A DNA stretch of 64,000 nt from Pantoea sp. SOD02. GTDB taxonomy: Bacteria > Pseudomonadota > Gammaproteobacteria > Enterobacterales > Enterobacteriaceae. Position numbers and translations under genes: made by a program. Shown here in pieces: positions 50,583-58,763 of this stretch. The notes below the pieces were generated by a model, which was given only the letters and a program-made list of their open reading frames with translations, made no database searches and was not told the DNA's origin. The stretch is taken from positions 3,534,001 to 3,598,000 of the forward strand of contig NZ_CP102604.1 of assembly GCF_024707505.1 (NCBI RefSeq), read 5' to 3'. Numbering within the stretch: the stretch's first letter is position 1; each line of letters begins with the position of its first letter.

Positions 50583-50829
50583 CGTCTTTATCCTGACAGC
50601 TAATGATGGTGTCTACCTTGTCGGCGCAGGCCGCCCATGCGGCTTCGGTGTCGTCCAGCAGCGCCAACATGTCGCCATTACGGCGTGGCGCGGCTTCGTC
50701 CAGGCGGCACGGGGTGATTCGAGGACAGCCACTCACGGTAAGACTGACCTCCGGTGAGGGCCGGTCGCTGGCGCAGCCGGATAACAGGATCAGGCAAAGG
50801 GGCATCAGCCCAGCGGCGAAGCTCGTCAT
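50545..50829 (-). CDS. lysC: Rz1-like spanin outer-membrane lipoprotein LysC
   Basis: 94 residues, nested in another frame over the 3' part of lysB, as in P2 and lambda Rz/Rz1. A signal peptide MTSFAAGLMPLCLILLSGC ends in a lipobox LLSGC; a Pro-containing mature region follows. Together with LysB it should form the spanin that fuses inner and outer membranes at lysis. Start chosen at the ATG that yields the lipobox. Confidence 0.85.
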   Translation of the reverse strand: MTSFAAGLMPLCLILLSGCASDRPSPEVSLTVSGCPRITPCRLDEAAPRRNGDMLALLDDTEAAWAACADKVDTIISCQDKDDEQAAVLAKRPE

Positions 50830-51106
50830 TTTCACGTTTGAGTTCCTCAATGGTGCGCTGCCGGTCACGCAACAGCGTGCCGTTCTGCTCGGCGGCGGCG
50901 TAAAGCTGCGTCTGCGCCCGGCTGCTGGTCTGAGTCAGAATGTTGAGGGCAATCAGCTGGCCGTTTTTCTGCGACAGCTTTTTGCCCTGCGCGGCTAAAT
51001 CTTTCACCTGCGCGTCAATTTTGTTGTGGGCGGTACTGAGCCGCCACGACTGCACGCCTAGCGCGGCAATCAGAACGAGCACTATCGCCGCCAGCGCGCG
51101 CATCAT
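50678..51106 (-). CDS. lysB: Rz-like spanin inner-membrane subunit LysB
   Basis: 142 residues. An N-terminal membrane anchor (MRALAAIVLVLIAALGVQSW) precedes a periplasmic coiled coil (about 30-100) and a Pro-rich end. AAAGGAG precedes the ATG, which overlaps the endolysin stop. The lysC reading frame lies within its 3' end. Confidence 0.88.
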   Translation of the reverse strand: MMRALAAIVLVLIAALGVQSWRLSTAHNKIDAQVKDLAAQGKKLSQKNGQLIALNILTQTSSRAQTQLYAAAEQNGTLLRDRQRTIEELKRENDELRRWADAPLPDPVIRLRQRPALTGGQSYREWLSSNHPVPPGRSRATP

Positions 51107-51618
51107 GCTGTTACTCCTTTTAAGCACCATGCCAGCTCACGCTGTCGCCGGTTATCCAGCCCCTGATTAAATATGCCCTTCACGTACACCCAGCGCGGCA
51201 GCTGATAGCAGGCATCGCGCCAGCGCCCCTTTTTGATAAGCGCCACCATGGTTGAGCCGCAGGCGTTGCCGGTGCCGACGTTAAACGCCAGCGACACCAG
51301 CGCGTCGTAAAGTGACTGCGGCATAGAAACCGCAGCGCAGCGCGCCAGTGCCGCCTCAACGCGTAACACGTTGGTGATGAAATTCCCCGCCGCCTGCCGC
51401 TCGGTGATGATCCGGCCTGGCACCACACCAACGGTGTTACCAATGCCGTCGGTCCATTTTCCCGCGTCGCACAGGTACGGCTTCAGGCGGCAGCCCTCAT
51501 AATCGGCGATCAGCTTCAGCCCCTCGACGGAGGTGTGCAGCTGCTGGAAACCCGGCATCGTCGCGGCGATAGCCAGCACCATGCCGACGGTGCAGCGCTT
51601 AACGGTTTGCAGATTCAT
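51103..51618 (-). CDS. SAR endolysin, GH24 lysozyme of the P1 Lyz type
   Basis: 171 residues. The N-terminus has a weakly hydrophobic signal-anchor-release segment (about 9-27, TVGMVLAIAATMPGF). The catalytic triad is Glu41, Cys50, Thr56 (YEGCRLKPYLCDAGKWTDGIG), with Cys43 next to it and Cys9 at the edge of the SAR segment. This is the arrangement of P1 Lyz (Glu42-Cys51-Thr57, caging by Cys44, freeing by Cys13), where the membrane-tethered form is inactive until the SAR leaves the membrane. It is not a P2 K-type transglycosylase. Thiol control is inferred from spacing. Confidence 0.9.
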   Translation of the reverse strand: MNLQTVKRCTVGMVLAIAATMPGFQQLHTSVEGLKLIADYEGCRLKPYLCDAGKWTDGIGNTVGVVPGRIITERQAAGNFITNVLRVEAALARCAAVSMPQSLYDALVSLAFNVGTGNACGSTMVALIKKGRWRDACYQLPRWVYVKGIFNQGLDNRRQRELAWCLKGVTA

Positions 51619-51811
51619 ACTCCTCCCGCGTGATGCGCCCGGCGGCCAGCAGCTGATAGGTTTTGCGCTTGTAGTACCAGCTGATGATTGCCATCAGCAG
51701 GCCGATTAATACCCCGGCCACGGTTGAAACGTCTTTTAGCGACATGTCGCCCAGCCATGCCATACCGACAGCAATAAACCAGACGATCCCGGCGCGGATT
51801 CTTTCCCACAT
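51599..51811 (-). CDS. HP1-family holin
   Basis: 70 residues with two hydrophobic segments (about 8-22 and 30-46: VAGVLIGLLMAIISWYY) and a charged C-terminus KRKTYQLL...REEYE. It resembles phage HP1-type class II holins rather than P2 gpY. It overlaps the start of the endolysin gene. No LysA antiholin gene is seen. Confidence 0.88.
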   Translation of the reverse strand: MWERIRAGIVWFIAVGMAWLGDMSLKDVSTVAGVLIGLLMAIISWYYKRKTYQLLAAGRITREEYESANR

Positions 51812-51814
51812 GAT

Positions 51815-52018
51815 TCAGTCCCATAGCTGGACGGCCTGCACGGTGGCCGCCGTCGTCACGTCCGGCAGCTCCACCTCCAGCCCGTGAGGTAAAATGGGGC
51901 CGTGCTCCGCCAGCCCCGGATTGGCCTGCAGCACCTGCTCCGTCATGCCCTGCGTGCGCCCGTAATGACGCCAGCAGATTTCGTCCACCGTGTCGTACTG
52001 CTGCGCGCGTACCTTCAT
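51815..52018 (-). CDS. X: Tail protein X (LysM-like)
   Basis: 67 residues, the P2 gpX length. A LysM-like fold: VRAQQYDTVDEICWRHYGRTQG, VLQANPGLAEHGPILPHGLEVELP. Its ATG overlaps the L stop. Confidence 0.94.
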   Translation of the reverse strand: MKVRAQQYDTVDEICWRHYGRTQGMTEQVLQANPGLAEHGPILPHGLEVELPDVTTAATVQAVQLWD

Positions 52019-52482
52019 CAGATCAGCTCAACGGTGCAGTGCGGCGCGTTCTGTACGCGGCTGATGGCCCAGCGAGCGTCGCGCCACAGGTCGCCGGTGG
52101 CGTCTTCCAGCTCTTCTCCGCGCTTCGCTGCGGCAGCGGTGGCGTCAAAGTCCTGATAACGCTCATTCAGCACCGCGCGCGCCCAGCACCACACCGCATT
52201 TTCATAGTGATGCAGCCGTACGCTGCGCCCGGCCAGCTGCTCCGACGGTACATCGGCCAGCCCGTTAAAGCCGCGCAGCTCCTGCTGTTCGCGCCACGGG
52301 TACAGCTCCGCGTTCACTTCCGCCATCGCGGTAAGCACCACCTGCTTCAGACGCTGCGGCGTCACCGTGCCGTCAACGCGCATCACGCTGCGAAACGTTG
52401 CCAGATCGATGTCCGGCCAGAATGAGTTGTTGGGAATAATTTCCGGCGTTCCCGTCGCCTTTTCCGGCGCTACAAACTGCAT
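52018..52482 (-). CDS. L: Head completion/stabilisation protein L
   Basis: 154 residues (P2 gpL 169). NNSFWPDIDLATFRSVMRVDGTVTPQRL and the RYQDFDATAAAAKRGEEL block are typical. It seals packaged heads in P2. About 100 bases separate it from M, without a further gene. Confidence 0.93.
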   Translation of the reverse strand: MQFVAPEKATGTPEIIPNNSFWPDIDLATFRSVMRVDGTVTPQRLKQVVLTAMAEVNAELYPWREQQELRGFNGLADVPSEQLAGRSVRLHHYENAVWCWARAVLNERYQDFDATAAAAKRGEELEDATGDLWRDARWAISRVQNAPHCTVELI

Positions 52483-52580
52483 GCCTTATTTCTCCTGAAT
52501 AGGTGGGCGGTGGACGGGGTTTTGATGCGGCGCTGCCTGTCGCCACCCCGTGCCGCCCCGCGCGTGGGCACGTCCGGTTA

Positions 52581-53231
52581 TCAGCTGGCGTTGCGGATTT
52601 TCCGCTCCAGCTGCTCAATGTCTTTTTTCACCCCGCAGCGCTCGTCGAGCTGCATGGCCTGCTGCAGATGGTTCAGCGCGGAAACCGGCTGGCTTTCACG
52701 CAGCACCCAGCCGAGCGACTTATGCAGGCGGGCGCGCGACTGATCGGGCATATCCAGATCGCCAATCACGTCGAGCGTCTGCATCAGCAGTCCGGGGTCA
52801 AAGTCGTTTTTTGCCACAAGGGCGTTTTTTGCGGCGTCAGCCATCTCCTCGGCCAGCAGCGTCTGCACGTTGCGGTTAAAGCCCTGCGGCATAGACCAGC
52901 CGTGGCGGGTAGCGTGGCGGCCAATCTTGAGCGCCCCGGCATAATCACCGGCATCAATGCGCCACAGCATTACGTACATCAGCACGTCGTCCTGCTGCGC
53001 GCCGTCGGCGGCCAGCACGCCATCCACCCACGGCACGTATTTCGGCAGGACTTCCACCTTGATTTCGGCCTTCTTCACGGTGGACTGAATGCCCTTAAGG
53101 CGGCGGCGGTCTTCGCCAAGCTGCATCAGCATCAGCTCATAGCCGCTGGCGTGGCGAACACTGCCGCCCTGACGGGCGGCCTGTTCAGCCTGGACGCGCT
53201 GGCGGTGCTGCCGTGCGGGACTCAGGCTCAT
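52581..53231 (-). CDS. M: Small terminase/endonuclease subunit M
   Basis: 216 residues. SPARQHRQRVQAEQAA, EVLPKYVPWVDGVLAADGAQQDDVLMYVMLWRIDAGDY and YAGALKIGRHATRHGWSMP are P2 gpM blocks. With P it cuts cos. Starts 3 bases after N. Confidence 0.94.
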   Translation of the reverse strand: MSLSPARQHRQRVQAEQAARQGGSVRHASGYELMLMQLGEDRRRLKGIQSTVKKAEIKVEVLPKYVPWVDGVLAADGAQQDDVLMYVMLWRIDAGDYAGALKIGRHATRHGWSMPQGFNRNVQTLLAEEMADAAKNALVAKNDFDPGLLMQTLDVIGDLDMPDQSRARLHKSLGWVLRESQPVSALNHLQQAMQLDERCGVKKDIEQLERKIRNAS

Positions 53232-53234
53232 TGA

Positions 53235-54290
53235 TTACGCTCCCGCGCCAGCGTTTGCTGAGAAGTCACCAATGGTGATGTTTTCAACCAGCGCGGCGCA
53301 GCGGTAGTCCTCAACCACATAGGCCTCATTGACCGATTCAAAGTTTTCAATGCGGTCACGTTTCGGGTTGTCGATGAGTGAGCGGCGGCGGGATTCTTCC
53401 TGCCAATAAATCGACAGGTTATCGAGGCGGGTGATCAGCACCGCATTAGCCGGGAAGTACGGCGCGCGCACCGCCTGCAGGCCGCCCATGCGTTTCTGGC
53501 TGATGATGAGATCGGCGGCCAGCTTGTTGGTGTTGTCCTGCTCGTTGTTAACCAGCGGGAAATACTTGTCCGCCAGCAGCTCGCGGCCACAAATGACCAC
53601 CAGTTCGTCGTCATCCTGGAAAATCGGGTCAATCAGCTCGTTAACCGCATCCATCACCAGCGCGTCGAGGTTGGCATATGCGCCGCCGTTACCCACTTTC
53701 ACCGGCTCGGCGGTGGTTTCGCCGTCTTTGGTGACGCTGCCCAGCACGTTGTCCGGCGCATCCTCACGCACCTTCTGCAGCCAGCCTTTATTCACGTCCT
53801 GCAGCAATGGGTTGGCGGTGCGGTTGGATGTTTTAGCGCGGGCAATACCGTTAAAGCCGATCATGATGCGGTCCAGCGCCTGACGCTTGACGATGGCGTC
53901 ACGGATGCGTGTCTGGAAGTCCTGAAATTTCGCCCACAGGTCCAGCTTCGCGTAGGTCAGCGCTGTGTCAAAGTTGGTCTGCTCGCAACGGTATTCAACA
54001 TCCGTCATGACCGTCGGATCGGTTGGCTCACGGTCTTTAGCCGTGGTGTCGGTGGTGCCAGCAATGGTGCTGCCGACGCCAAGCCCCAGCAGTTGGCCGG
54101 ATTGCTCAGGCACGCCGATCACGTTGACCAGCGTCAGGAAGGCCGCCGACTGCTGAATGGTGTCTTCCAGCGTCTGCGCCACTGATGGCTCAACGTTAAA
54201 CTTGCTGGACAACTCTTCAACCGGCACGCCGTTGAGTTTTGCCAGCTGCATCAGGTAGGCGTTGAAGGCAAAGCGGGTATTCTTTTTCAT
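53235..54290 (-). CDS. N: Major capsid protein N
   Basis: 351 residues (P2 gpN 357), P2 family major capsid. NTRFAFNAYLMQLAKLNGVPVEEL, DREPTDPTVMTDVEYRCEQTNFDT, NKGWLQKVREDAPDNVLG and the end EDYRCAALVENI are conserved. It is processed by O. Confidence 0.96.
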   Translation of the reverse strand: MKKNTRFAFNAYLMQLAKLNGVPVEELSSKFNVEPSVAQTLEDTIQQSAAFLTLVNVIGVPEQSGQLLGLGVGSTIAGTTDTTAKDREPTDPTVMTDVEYRCEQTNFDTALTYAKLDLWAKFQDFQTRIRDAIVKRQALDRIMIGFNGIARAKTSNRTANPLLQDVNKGWLQKVREDAPDNVLGSVTKDGETTAEPVKVGNGGAYANLDALVMDAVNELIDPIFQDDDELVVICGRELLADKYFPLVNNEQDNTNKLAADLIISQKRMGGLQAVRAPYFPANAVLITRLDNLSIYWQEESRRRSLIDNPKRDRIENFESVNEAYVVEDYRCAALVENITIGDFSANAGAGA

Positions 54291-54306
54291 TGGATATGCT
54301 GCTCCT

Positions 54307-55137
54307 TTAGCAGTTGGTCATGTTCGCGGCTGGCGCATTGCCACCCGGCGCGCGCTGGCGGTAATCGGCACGGCTGTCTTCACGGCCCAGCTGTTGCTTT
54401 AGTTCGGTGAAATCGTTCACCTGTGTTTCCAGCAGGGATTCAAGCTTGCTCAGGCGCTCCGCCTGCTCGTCCAGCGCCTTGTCGGTGCGGGTGCTGAATT
54501 CCTGATGCTCGGTAGCAACCAGCTCAACCGCCTGATGCACGTCAGAAAATCGCGCGTCATCGGACAGCTGCTTTTTGCTGAACAGCGCGGTGATGCGGGC
54601 AAACAGCGCGGGCTTGTCCTCCACCTCTTCCAGCTCGATCGCAGTTTCAGTGGCGGCGGTGAACAGGTTTTCCGGGTGCTGTTTGCGGTTTGCCAGCGGG
54701 TTGTGTTGCGCGCTGGCGCTGAAGGCCAACATTTCGGTGCCGAGACTTGCCGGGTCGTCGGTGGCAGCCAGGCCAACCAGGTAGGCTTTGCCGGTGTCGG
54801 CAAACTTGGTGCTGACTTCCATGGAGGTGAAAAGCTTCTGGCCCTGCTTTACCAGCGCCACAAGAGAATCCGTCGGCAGGATGTCGGCATACAGCGCCAG
54901 CTTTCCGGCCAGCGGACCGTCGGTGATCTCCTCGGTGCCCAGCGCGCTTACCGTGCCGTAACGGTTAAAGGTGCTGTCTGGCGAGTACGATTTGATGTGT
55001 TCCAGATTGATGGTCGCGGTGTAAACCGCCGGGTTGTAGGCGGCGGCCATCTGCTCCAGCCATTCGCGGGAAATTTCACGCCCGTCCGTGGTGGCACCTT
55101 CCACCCCGATACGAAAACGCTTTGCTTTAACTGCCAT
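54307..55137 (-). CDS. O: Capsid scaffolding protein and protease O
   Basis: 276 residues (P2 gpO 284). The N-terminal serine protease domain has Asp18, His47 and Ser105 at positions matching the P2 triad (Asp19, His48, Ser107): GATTDGREI, NLEHIKSY, LFTSMEVSTKF. The C-terminal part is a scaffold coiled coil (about 190-250). GGAG precedes the ATG, and an Ogr-type site lies 86 bases upstream. Confidence 0.95.
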   Translation of the reverse strand: MAVKAKRFRIGVEGATTDGREISREWLEQMAAAYNPAVYTATINLEHIKSYSPDSTFNRYGTVSALGTEEITDGPLAGKLALYADILPTDSLVALVKQGQKLFTSMEVSTKFADTGKAYLVGLAATDDPASLGTEMLAFSASAQHNPLANRKQHPENLFTAATETAIELEEVEDKPALFARITALFSKKQLSDDARFSDVHQAVELVATEHQEFSTRTDKALDEQAERLSKLESLLETQVNDFTELKQQLGREDSRADYRQRAPGGNAPAANMTNC

Positions 55138-55213
55138 AGGTCAGGCTCCGTTGGGTAAATCGCTTTGAAGCCTTATGTTTGCGGTTCAGAGGGGGTCAAA
55201 CAACGCGGACACA

Positions 55214-55233
55214 TTGTGCGGGCAGCCACACAA
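55214..55233. promoter_or_regulatory. Ogr-type site between divergent O and P (late promoters PO/PP)
   Basis: TTGT-(12)-ACAA with core TGT-N12-ACA at 55215-55232. Its centre (55223.5) is 55.5 bases before the P ATG and 86 before the O ATG, so one dyad could activate both divergent promoters. TATTTT at 55267-55272 is a candidate -10 for P. Confidence 0.72.
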
Positions 55234-55278
55234 CGGGAGACGGCAGAAAAGGGATCGGCGGGGCCGTATTTTGTGGCC

Positions 55279-57045
55279 ATGACAACGACACTCGCCCCCG
55301 AAGACCTCGATCCCCGCAGGCAGGCTATGCTGCTGTACTTTCAGGGATACCGTATCGCCCGCATTGCTGAAATGCTGGGAGAGAAACCCGCAACCGTTCA
55401 CAGCTGGAAGAAGCGCGACAAGTGGGGCGACTACGGCCCGCTTGACCAGATGCAGCTGACCACCGCCGCGCGTTACTGCCAGCTGATCATGAAGGAGACA
55501 AAAGAAGGGAGAGACTTCAAGGAGATTGACCTGCTGGCGCGTCAGTCCGAGCGCCATGCCCGCATCGGCAAGTTCAGCAACGGCGGCAACGAGGCGGATC
55601 TCAATCCGAACGTGGCGAACCGCAACAGCGGGCCGCGCAAGCCGCCGGAAAAGAACGTGTTTACCGACGAGCAGGTGGAGAAATTACAGGAGATTTTCCA
55701 CGACTCGATGTTCGGCTACCAGCGCCAGTGGTGGGACGCGGGCAACAAGCACCGCATTCGCAACGTGCTGAAGTCGCGCCAGATTGGGGCCACCTACTAT
55801 TTTGCGCGTGAGGCGCTGCTGGATGCGCTAACCACCGGACGCAACCAGATTTTCCTGTCAGCCAGTAAGGCGCAGGCGCACGTTTTCAAGCAGTACATCA
55901 TTGAGTTCGCAAAAGAGGTGGACGTAGAGCTGAAAGGCGACCCGATGACGCTCAGCAACGGCGCGTGCCTGTACTTCCTCGGCACCAACGCCCGCACCGC
56001 GCAGAGCTATCACGGCAATCTGTACCTGGATGAATACTTCTGGATCCCGAAGTTTCAGGAGCTGCGCAAGGTGGCGTCCGGCATGGCGCTGCACAAGAAG
56101 TGGCGGCAAACCTATTTTTCCACCCCGTCCAGCCTCACGCACAGTGCCTATCCGTTCTGGTCCGGCGGCCTGTTCAATCGGGGCCGCGCCAAAGCGGACC
56201 GCGTGGACATCGACCTGTCGCACATGAACCTGTCGCCGGGCCGCTTCTGCGATGACGGCCAGTTCCGCCAGATTGTCACAGTAGAGGACGCCGTGCGCGG
56301 CGGCTGTAACCTGTTTGACCTCGACCAGCTGCGCCTCGAATACAGCCCGCCGGAATATCAGAACCTGCTGATGTGCGAATTTGTGGACGATCTGGCGTCC
56401 GTGTTCCCGCTGCAGCTGCTGCAGAAGTGCATGGTGGACAGCTGGGAAATCTGGAGCGACTTCGAAGCGCTGGCGCTGCGGCCGTTCGGCTGGCGTGAAG
56501 TGTGGATCGGTTATGACCCGGCGAAAGGTACGCAGAATGGCGACAGCGCCGGGTGCGTGGTGATCGCCCCGCCTGCCGTTCCGGGCGGTAAGTTCCGCAT
56601 TCTGGAGCGTCACCAGTGGCGCGGCATGGACTTCCGCGCGCAGGCCGAGTCCATCAAAAAGCTGACGCAACAGTACAACGTGACCTATATCGGCATCGAT
56701 TCCACCGGCGTCGGCCTCGGCGTGTACGAGAACGTGAAGATGTTTTATCCAGCGGTGAAGGAGTTTGTTTATAACCCGAACGTGAAAAACGCCCTGGTAC
56801 TAAAGGCGTTCGACATCATCAGCAGCGGGCGTCTGGAGTTCGACGCCGGACATCTCGACATCGCGCAGTCATTCATGGCAATCCGCCGCGCCACCACGGC
56901 CAGCGGCAACCGCCCGACCTACGAAGCCAGCCGCAGCGAAGAAGCAAGCCACGCCGATCTGGCGTGGGCGACCATGCATGCGCTGGCAAATGAACCGCTA
57001 CAGGGCGAAGCCGCCCATACCGGCAACATCATGGAGATTTTTTAA
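55279..57045 (+). CDS. P: Terminase ATPase subunit P
   Basis: 588 residues (P2 gpP 590). N-terminal helix-turn-helix for cos binding (YFQGYRIARIAEMLGEKPATVHSWKKRD), Walker A-like SRQIGATYYFAREAL, Walker B LYLDEYFW, and nuclease-type C-terminal segments (GYDPAKGTQNGDSAG). The start MTTTLAPEDLDPRRQA equals the P2 start; the frame is open upstream to 55165, unconserved. There is no Shine-Dalgarno at the right distance. Confidence 0.95.
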   Translation: MTTTLAPEDLDPRRQAMLLYFQGYRIARIAEMLGEKPATVHSWKKRDKWGDYGPLDQMQLTTAARYCQLIMKETKEGRDFKEIDLLARQSERHARIGKFSNGGNEADLNPNVANRNSGPRKPPEKNVFTDEQVEKLQEIFHDSMFGYQRQWWDAGNKHRIRNVLKSRQIGATYYFAREALLDALTTGRNQIFLSASKAQAHVFKQYIIEFAKEVDVELKGDPMTLSNGACLYFLGTNARTAQSYHGNLYLDEYFWIPKFQELRKVASGMALHKKWRQTYFSTPSSLTHSAYPFWSGGLFNRGRAKADRVDIDLSHMNLSPGRFCDDGQFRQIVTVEDAVRGGCNLFDLDQLRLEYSPPEYQNLLMCEFVDDLASVFPLQLLQKCMVDSWEIWSDFEALALRPFGWREVWIGYDPAKGTQNGDSAGCVVIAPPAVPGGKFRILERHQWRGMDFRAQAESIKKLTQQYNVTYIGIDSTGVGLGVYENVKMFYPAVKEFVYNPNVKNALVLKAFDIISSGRLEFDAGHLDIAQSFMAIRRATTASGNRPTYEASRSEEASHADLAWATMHALANEPLQGEAAHTGNIMEIF

Positions 57046-58083
57046 ATGAGCAAACGCAGGAACCGCACGCGCACGCAGCCCGTGCAGCAGGAACTTATGA
57101 CCGGCAGCCCGGCGGCAGAAGCGTTCACCTTTGGCGACCCGGTGCCGGTGCTGGACCGCCGCGAGCTGCTGGACTACGTGGAATGCGTGGTCATGGATAA
57201 GTGGTACGAGCCGCCGGTGAGCTTTGACGGGCTGGCACGCACGTTCCGCGCCGCCGTACATCACAGCTCGCCGATCAACGTGAAGCGCAACATTCTGACC
57301 AGCACCTTCATCCCGCATCCGCTCTTGAGCCAGCAGGCGTTCAGCCGCTTCGTGCAGGACTATCTGGTGTTTGGCAACGCCTACCTGGAGAAGCGCACCA
57401 ACAGGCTCGGCGGCGTGCTGGCGCTTGAGCCGGCACTGGCTAAATTCACGCGACGCGGCACCGACTTAGACACCTACTGGTTTGTGCAGTACGGCATGAA
57501 CACGCAGCCCTACGAGTTCACCAAAGGCAGCGTGTTTCACCTGATGGAGCCGGATTTAAATCAGGAAGTTTACGGCCTGCCAGAATACCTTTCGGCGATC
57601 CCGTCCACCCTGCTAAACGAGTCTGCAACGCTGTTTCGTCGTAAATACTACCTGAACGGCAGCCACGCCGGTTTCATCATGTACATGACCGACGCGGCGC
57701 AGAATCAGGAGGACGTAAACAATATCCGCCAGGCAATGAAGAGTGCCAAGGGGCCGGGCAACTTCCGCAACCTGTTTATGTACTCGCCGAACGGGAAGAA
57801 AGACGGGATTCAGATCATCCCGCTGTCAGAGGTGGCTGCTAAGGATGAGTTTCTGAATATCAAGAACGTGAGCCGTGACGACATGATGGCCGCGCACCGC
57901 GTGCCGCCGCAGATGATGGGGATTATGCCGAATAATGTGGGGGGATTTGGTGATGTGGAGAAGGCAAGTCGAGTCTTCGTTCTTAATGAATTGATTCCTT
58001 TGCAAAAAAGGATTTACGAGTTAAATGAATGGATTAGAGATGAAGTGATAAAGTTTGAAGATTACAACTTATTATTTAAATAG
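57046..58083 (+). CDS. Q: Portal protein Q
   Basis: 345 residues (P2 gpQ 344), PBSX/P2-type portal. SPAAEAFTFGDPVPVLDRRELLDYVE, YEPPVSFDGLARTFRAAVHHSSPINVKRN, YLVFGNAYLEKR and MAAHRVPPQMMGIMP are conserved. The ATG follows the P stop directly. The last 30 codons are AT-rich, as if the 3' end came with the adjacent cargo. Confidence 0.96.
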   Translation: MSKRRNRTRTQPVQQELMTGSPAAEAFTFGDPVPVLDRRELLDYVECVVMDKWYEPPVSFDGLARTFRAAVHHSSPINVKRNILTSTFIPHPLLSQQAFSRFVQDYLVFGNAYLEKRTNRLGGVLALEPALAKFTRRGTDLDTYWFVQYGMNTQPYEFTKGSVFHLMEPDLNQEVYGLPEYLSAIPSTLLNESATLFRRKYYLNGSHAGFIMYMTDAAQNQEDVNNIRQAMKSAKGPGNFRNLFMYSPNGKKDGIQIIPLSEVAAKDEFLNIKNVSRDDMMAAHRVPPQMMGIMPNNVGGFGDVEKASRVFVLNELIPLQKRIYELNEWIRDEVIKFEDYNLLFK

Positions 58084-58090
58084 ATACATT

Positions 58091-58115
58091 AAGCTCGGAC
58101 TTTCCGAGCTTTTTA
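58091..58115 (+). terminator. Rho-independent terminator after Q
   Basis: A 7-base stem AGCTCGG/CCGAGCT with a 5-base loop and TTTTT, 8 bases after the Q stop; the convergent cargo stop at 58113 abuts it. Confidence 0.85.
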
Positions 58116-58763
58116 TAAATCTGGATCTATTGGTTTATGGTGGAGAACAACTGGATAATGTACCACTTGATAATTTAGTTTTGTAACAGTGTGCATATGC
58201 TGACTATAGAAAACCAGTGGATTTTTCTCACAAGCATTGACATCAACTTTTTTGCAAGCATGAATTCTGGGAGCATTCTTTGTCAAAAAACCTTTCCAAG
58301 AAGCCATCATATCTGAGCAAAGTTTATTTTTGGTATAAATAATAAGTCCACCAGAAGAACTGTTTACTGTTCCGGTGCTGTAACGTTCGGTAAGCTGAGC
58401 ATAACCTTTAAAAAGATAACGATATGATGAATGTTTTTTTGCTTCACCATGCCAGATGAAGTCACCAATTGTTATAGATATATCACAATGTCCACGTTGA
58501 TTCTTTTCGTGACTTGCATCAATTCCCAGATGTCTATTTTCAATATGTGAAAGTAAGAAAAGGGTTAATTGGTCCTCTGACAAATCAAACGTTATCTTAT
58601 TGCTATTTTGCTCGAGTTTACTTACTGCATAATCCAGCTCTTTGCGAATAAAAGAATTGAAATTTGCATGCGAGCACAAAGCGAACTGAACTCTTTGAAT
58701 TGCATAATGAACTTTACTAAGTTGAAAGTCATTATCTAAATCATCAAGATTCATTGACATCAT
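58113..58763 (-). CDS. PD-(D/E)XK nuclease-like protein, third gene of cargo operon
   Basis: 216 residues, AT-rich. GHCDISITIGDFIWHGEAKKH gives Asp94 and Glu107-x-Lys109, the D...ExK core of the PD-(D/E)XK nuclease fold, with a downstream FKGYAQLTERYSTG helix (Gln123) and a GGLIIYTK strand as in restriction-like nucleases. Its ATG overlaps the stop of the 142-residue gene (ATGA), so the two are coupled. It lies between Q and cos, outside the standard P2 gene set. A defence effector nuclease is inferred. Confidence 0.72.
   Translation of the reverse strand: MMSMNLDDLDNDFQLSKVHYAIQRVQFALCSHANFNSFIRKELDYAVSKLEQNSNKITFDLSEDQLTLFLLSHIENRHLGIDASHEKNQRGHCDISITIGDFIWHGEAKKHSSYRYLFKGYAQLTERYSTGTVNSSSGGLIIYTKNKLCSDMMASWKGFLTKNAPRIHACKKVDVNACEKNPLVFYSQHMHTVTKLNYQVVHYPVVLHHKPIDPDL

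Noticed and set aside
52503..53234. 243-residue plus-strand frame
   Set aside because: Antisense to gene M; no start context or domain.
55858..56670. 270-residue minus-strand frame
   Set aside because: Antisense to terminase P, which has Walker motifs.
57990..58083. AT-rich end of Q considered as a frameshifted or truncated portal gene
   Set aside because: The 345-residue length equals P2 Q and the frame is continuous, so it is scored as intact with a divergent C-terminus.
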